A stretch of DNA of 7,057 nucleotides from Hyphomicrobiaceae bacterium (GTDB lineage Bacteria > Pseudomonadota > Alphaproteobacteria > Rhizobiales > HXMU1428-3), in the NCBI GenBank assembly GCA_028285025.1, contig JANQQH010000409.1, forward strand, positions 1 to 7,057, read 5' to 3'. The translations under genes were made by a program, and so were the position numbers. Positions 6,513 through 7,057 of the stretch are shown here, piece by piece; position 1 is the first letter of the stretch; each line of letters opens with the position of its first letter. Under the pieces are notes generated by a model. The model did no database searches, had not been told where the DNA came from, and saw only the letters and a list, made by a program, of their open reading frames with translations.

Positions 6513-7057
6513 TTATTCAGCCTCCTCAGCTCCACCTTCCTCTTCATCGTCAAAGTTTGTCAATTCTTCAACAGACACTTTATTTTCAGAAACATCTGCC
6601 ATTTCCAAAATAAAATCGACAATCTTCTCTTCAAATAAAGGCGCTCGCAATTCAGCCAAAGCCTGAGGGTTTTGCTGATAGAAGGTTAGCACCTGGCGTT
6701 CTTGGCCTGGAAACTGACTGGCCTTATTAAGGAGTGCTTGTTGCACCTCTTCGTCTGTTACGTTCAGGTCATTTTTACGGCCAATTTCTGAGACCACCAA
6801 CCCCAAGCGCACGCGACGTTCTGCAATTTTTTGGTATTTTTCGCGCTCCTCTTCCTCGCTAGACCCTTCTTTTTCAAAAGAGGTCTTCTTAGCAGCCATG
6901 TCAGAGGTTAACTGGCCCCAAATCGCATCAAACTCTTGTGTGACAAGTTTTTCAGGCAACTCAAATTCATGGGTTTCTTCCAGCTTATCCAGCAAAACCT
7001 TTTTCAAGCGCGAACGAGACACCCCGTTAAGCTCATCTTGTAATTTTTCTTTGACAG
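6513..7057 (-). CDS. tig: Trigger factor, C-terminal part (5' end off window)
   Basis: Trigger factor is a ribosome-bound chaperone that shelters nascent chains. The frame is open to the window edge; the GTG at 7022 is internal, since in-frame residues VKEKLQDELNG precede it. About 180 residues are visible, roughly the last 40% of a family member of about 450. They cover the helical C-terminal chaperone domain, with the family-typical blocks ELPEKLVTQEFDAIW, AERRVRLGLVVSEIGRKN, FPGQERQVLTFYQQNPQALA and LRAPLFEEKIVDFILE. The end is acidic (DDEEEGGAEEAE). The N-terminal ribosome-binding and peptidyl-prolyl isomerase domains are off the window. tig directly upstream of clpP-clpX-lon is a widespread gene order. 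No strong terminator follows; only a 5-bp ATCCC/GGGAT hairpin lies around 6437-6453, so readthrough into clpP is possible. Confidence 0.95.
   Translation of the reverse strand, partial: VKEKLQDELNGVSRSRLKKVLLDKLEETHEFELPEKLVTQEFDAIWGQLTSDMAAKKTSFEKEGSSEEEEREKYQKIAERRVRLGLVVSEIGRKNDLNVTDEEVQQALLNKASQFPGQERQVLTFYQQNPQALAELRAPLFEEKIVDFILEMADVSENKVSVEELTNFDDEEEGGAEEAE

Noticed and set aside
1..7057. CRISPR array, insertion sequence or toxin-antitoxin module
   Set aside because: No regularly spaced repeats, transposase or terminal inverted repeats, and no small gene pair were found on either strand.

Overview
The window is the core proteolysis locus of an alphaproteobacterium, with the edge of an integrated mobile element at its left end. 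The Lon, ClpX and ClpP sequences match the alphaproteobacterial forms. Lon resembles the Hyphomicrobiales (Brucella/Rhizobium) type almost throughout, down to a 'PIEW' stretch and an acidic tail at its C-terminus. The spacers are strongly AT-rich, which suggests a moderate-to-low GC member of the class. I cannot name a genus.

From left to right: a tyrosine recombinase (phage or island integrase) enters from the left edge on the + strand and ends at 370. A spacer of about 100 bp carries a repeated heptamer, followed by a tRNA-Val(TAC) gene on the - strand (471-546) whose 3' end faces the integrase. All remaining genes are on the - strand. In transcription order they are tig (3' part, from the right edge to 6513), clpP (5651-6292), clpX (3641-4900) and lon (766-3189). 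clpP, clpX and lon are each followed by a convincing intrinsic terminator (5539-5573, 3580-3610 and 711-744). An RpoH-like heat-shock promoter (3436-3464) lies about 240 nt ahead of lon. Despite the classical gene order, the sequence therefore suggests separate transcription units for clpP, clpX and lon.

The genes act together in protein quality control. Trigger factor holds nascent chains at the ribosome. ClpX unfolds substrates and feeds them to the ClpP peptidase. Lon is a self-contained ATP-dependent protease. The integrase and tRNA pair looks like one junction of an integrative element whose body lies left of the window.

No obviously new multi-gene system is visible. The parts worth a second look are non-coding: the integrase-tRNA spacer with its repeated motif, the long stem-loop-rich leader of lon with a dyad over the promoter -10 box, and the 750-bp AT-rich spacer between clpP and clpX.
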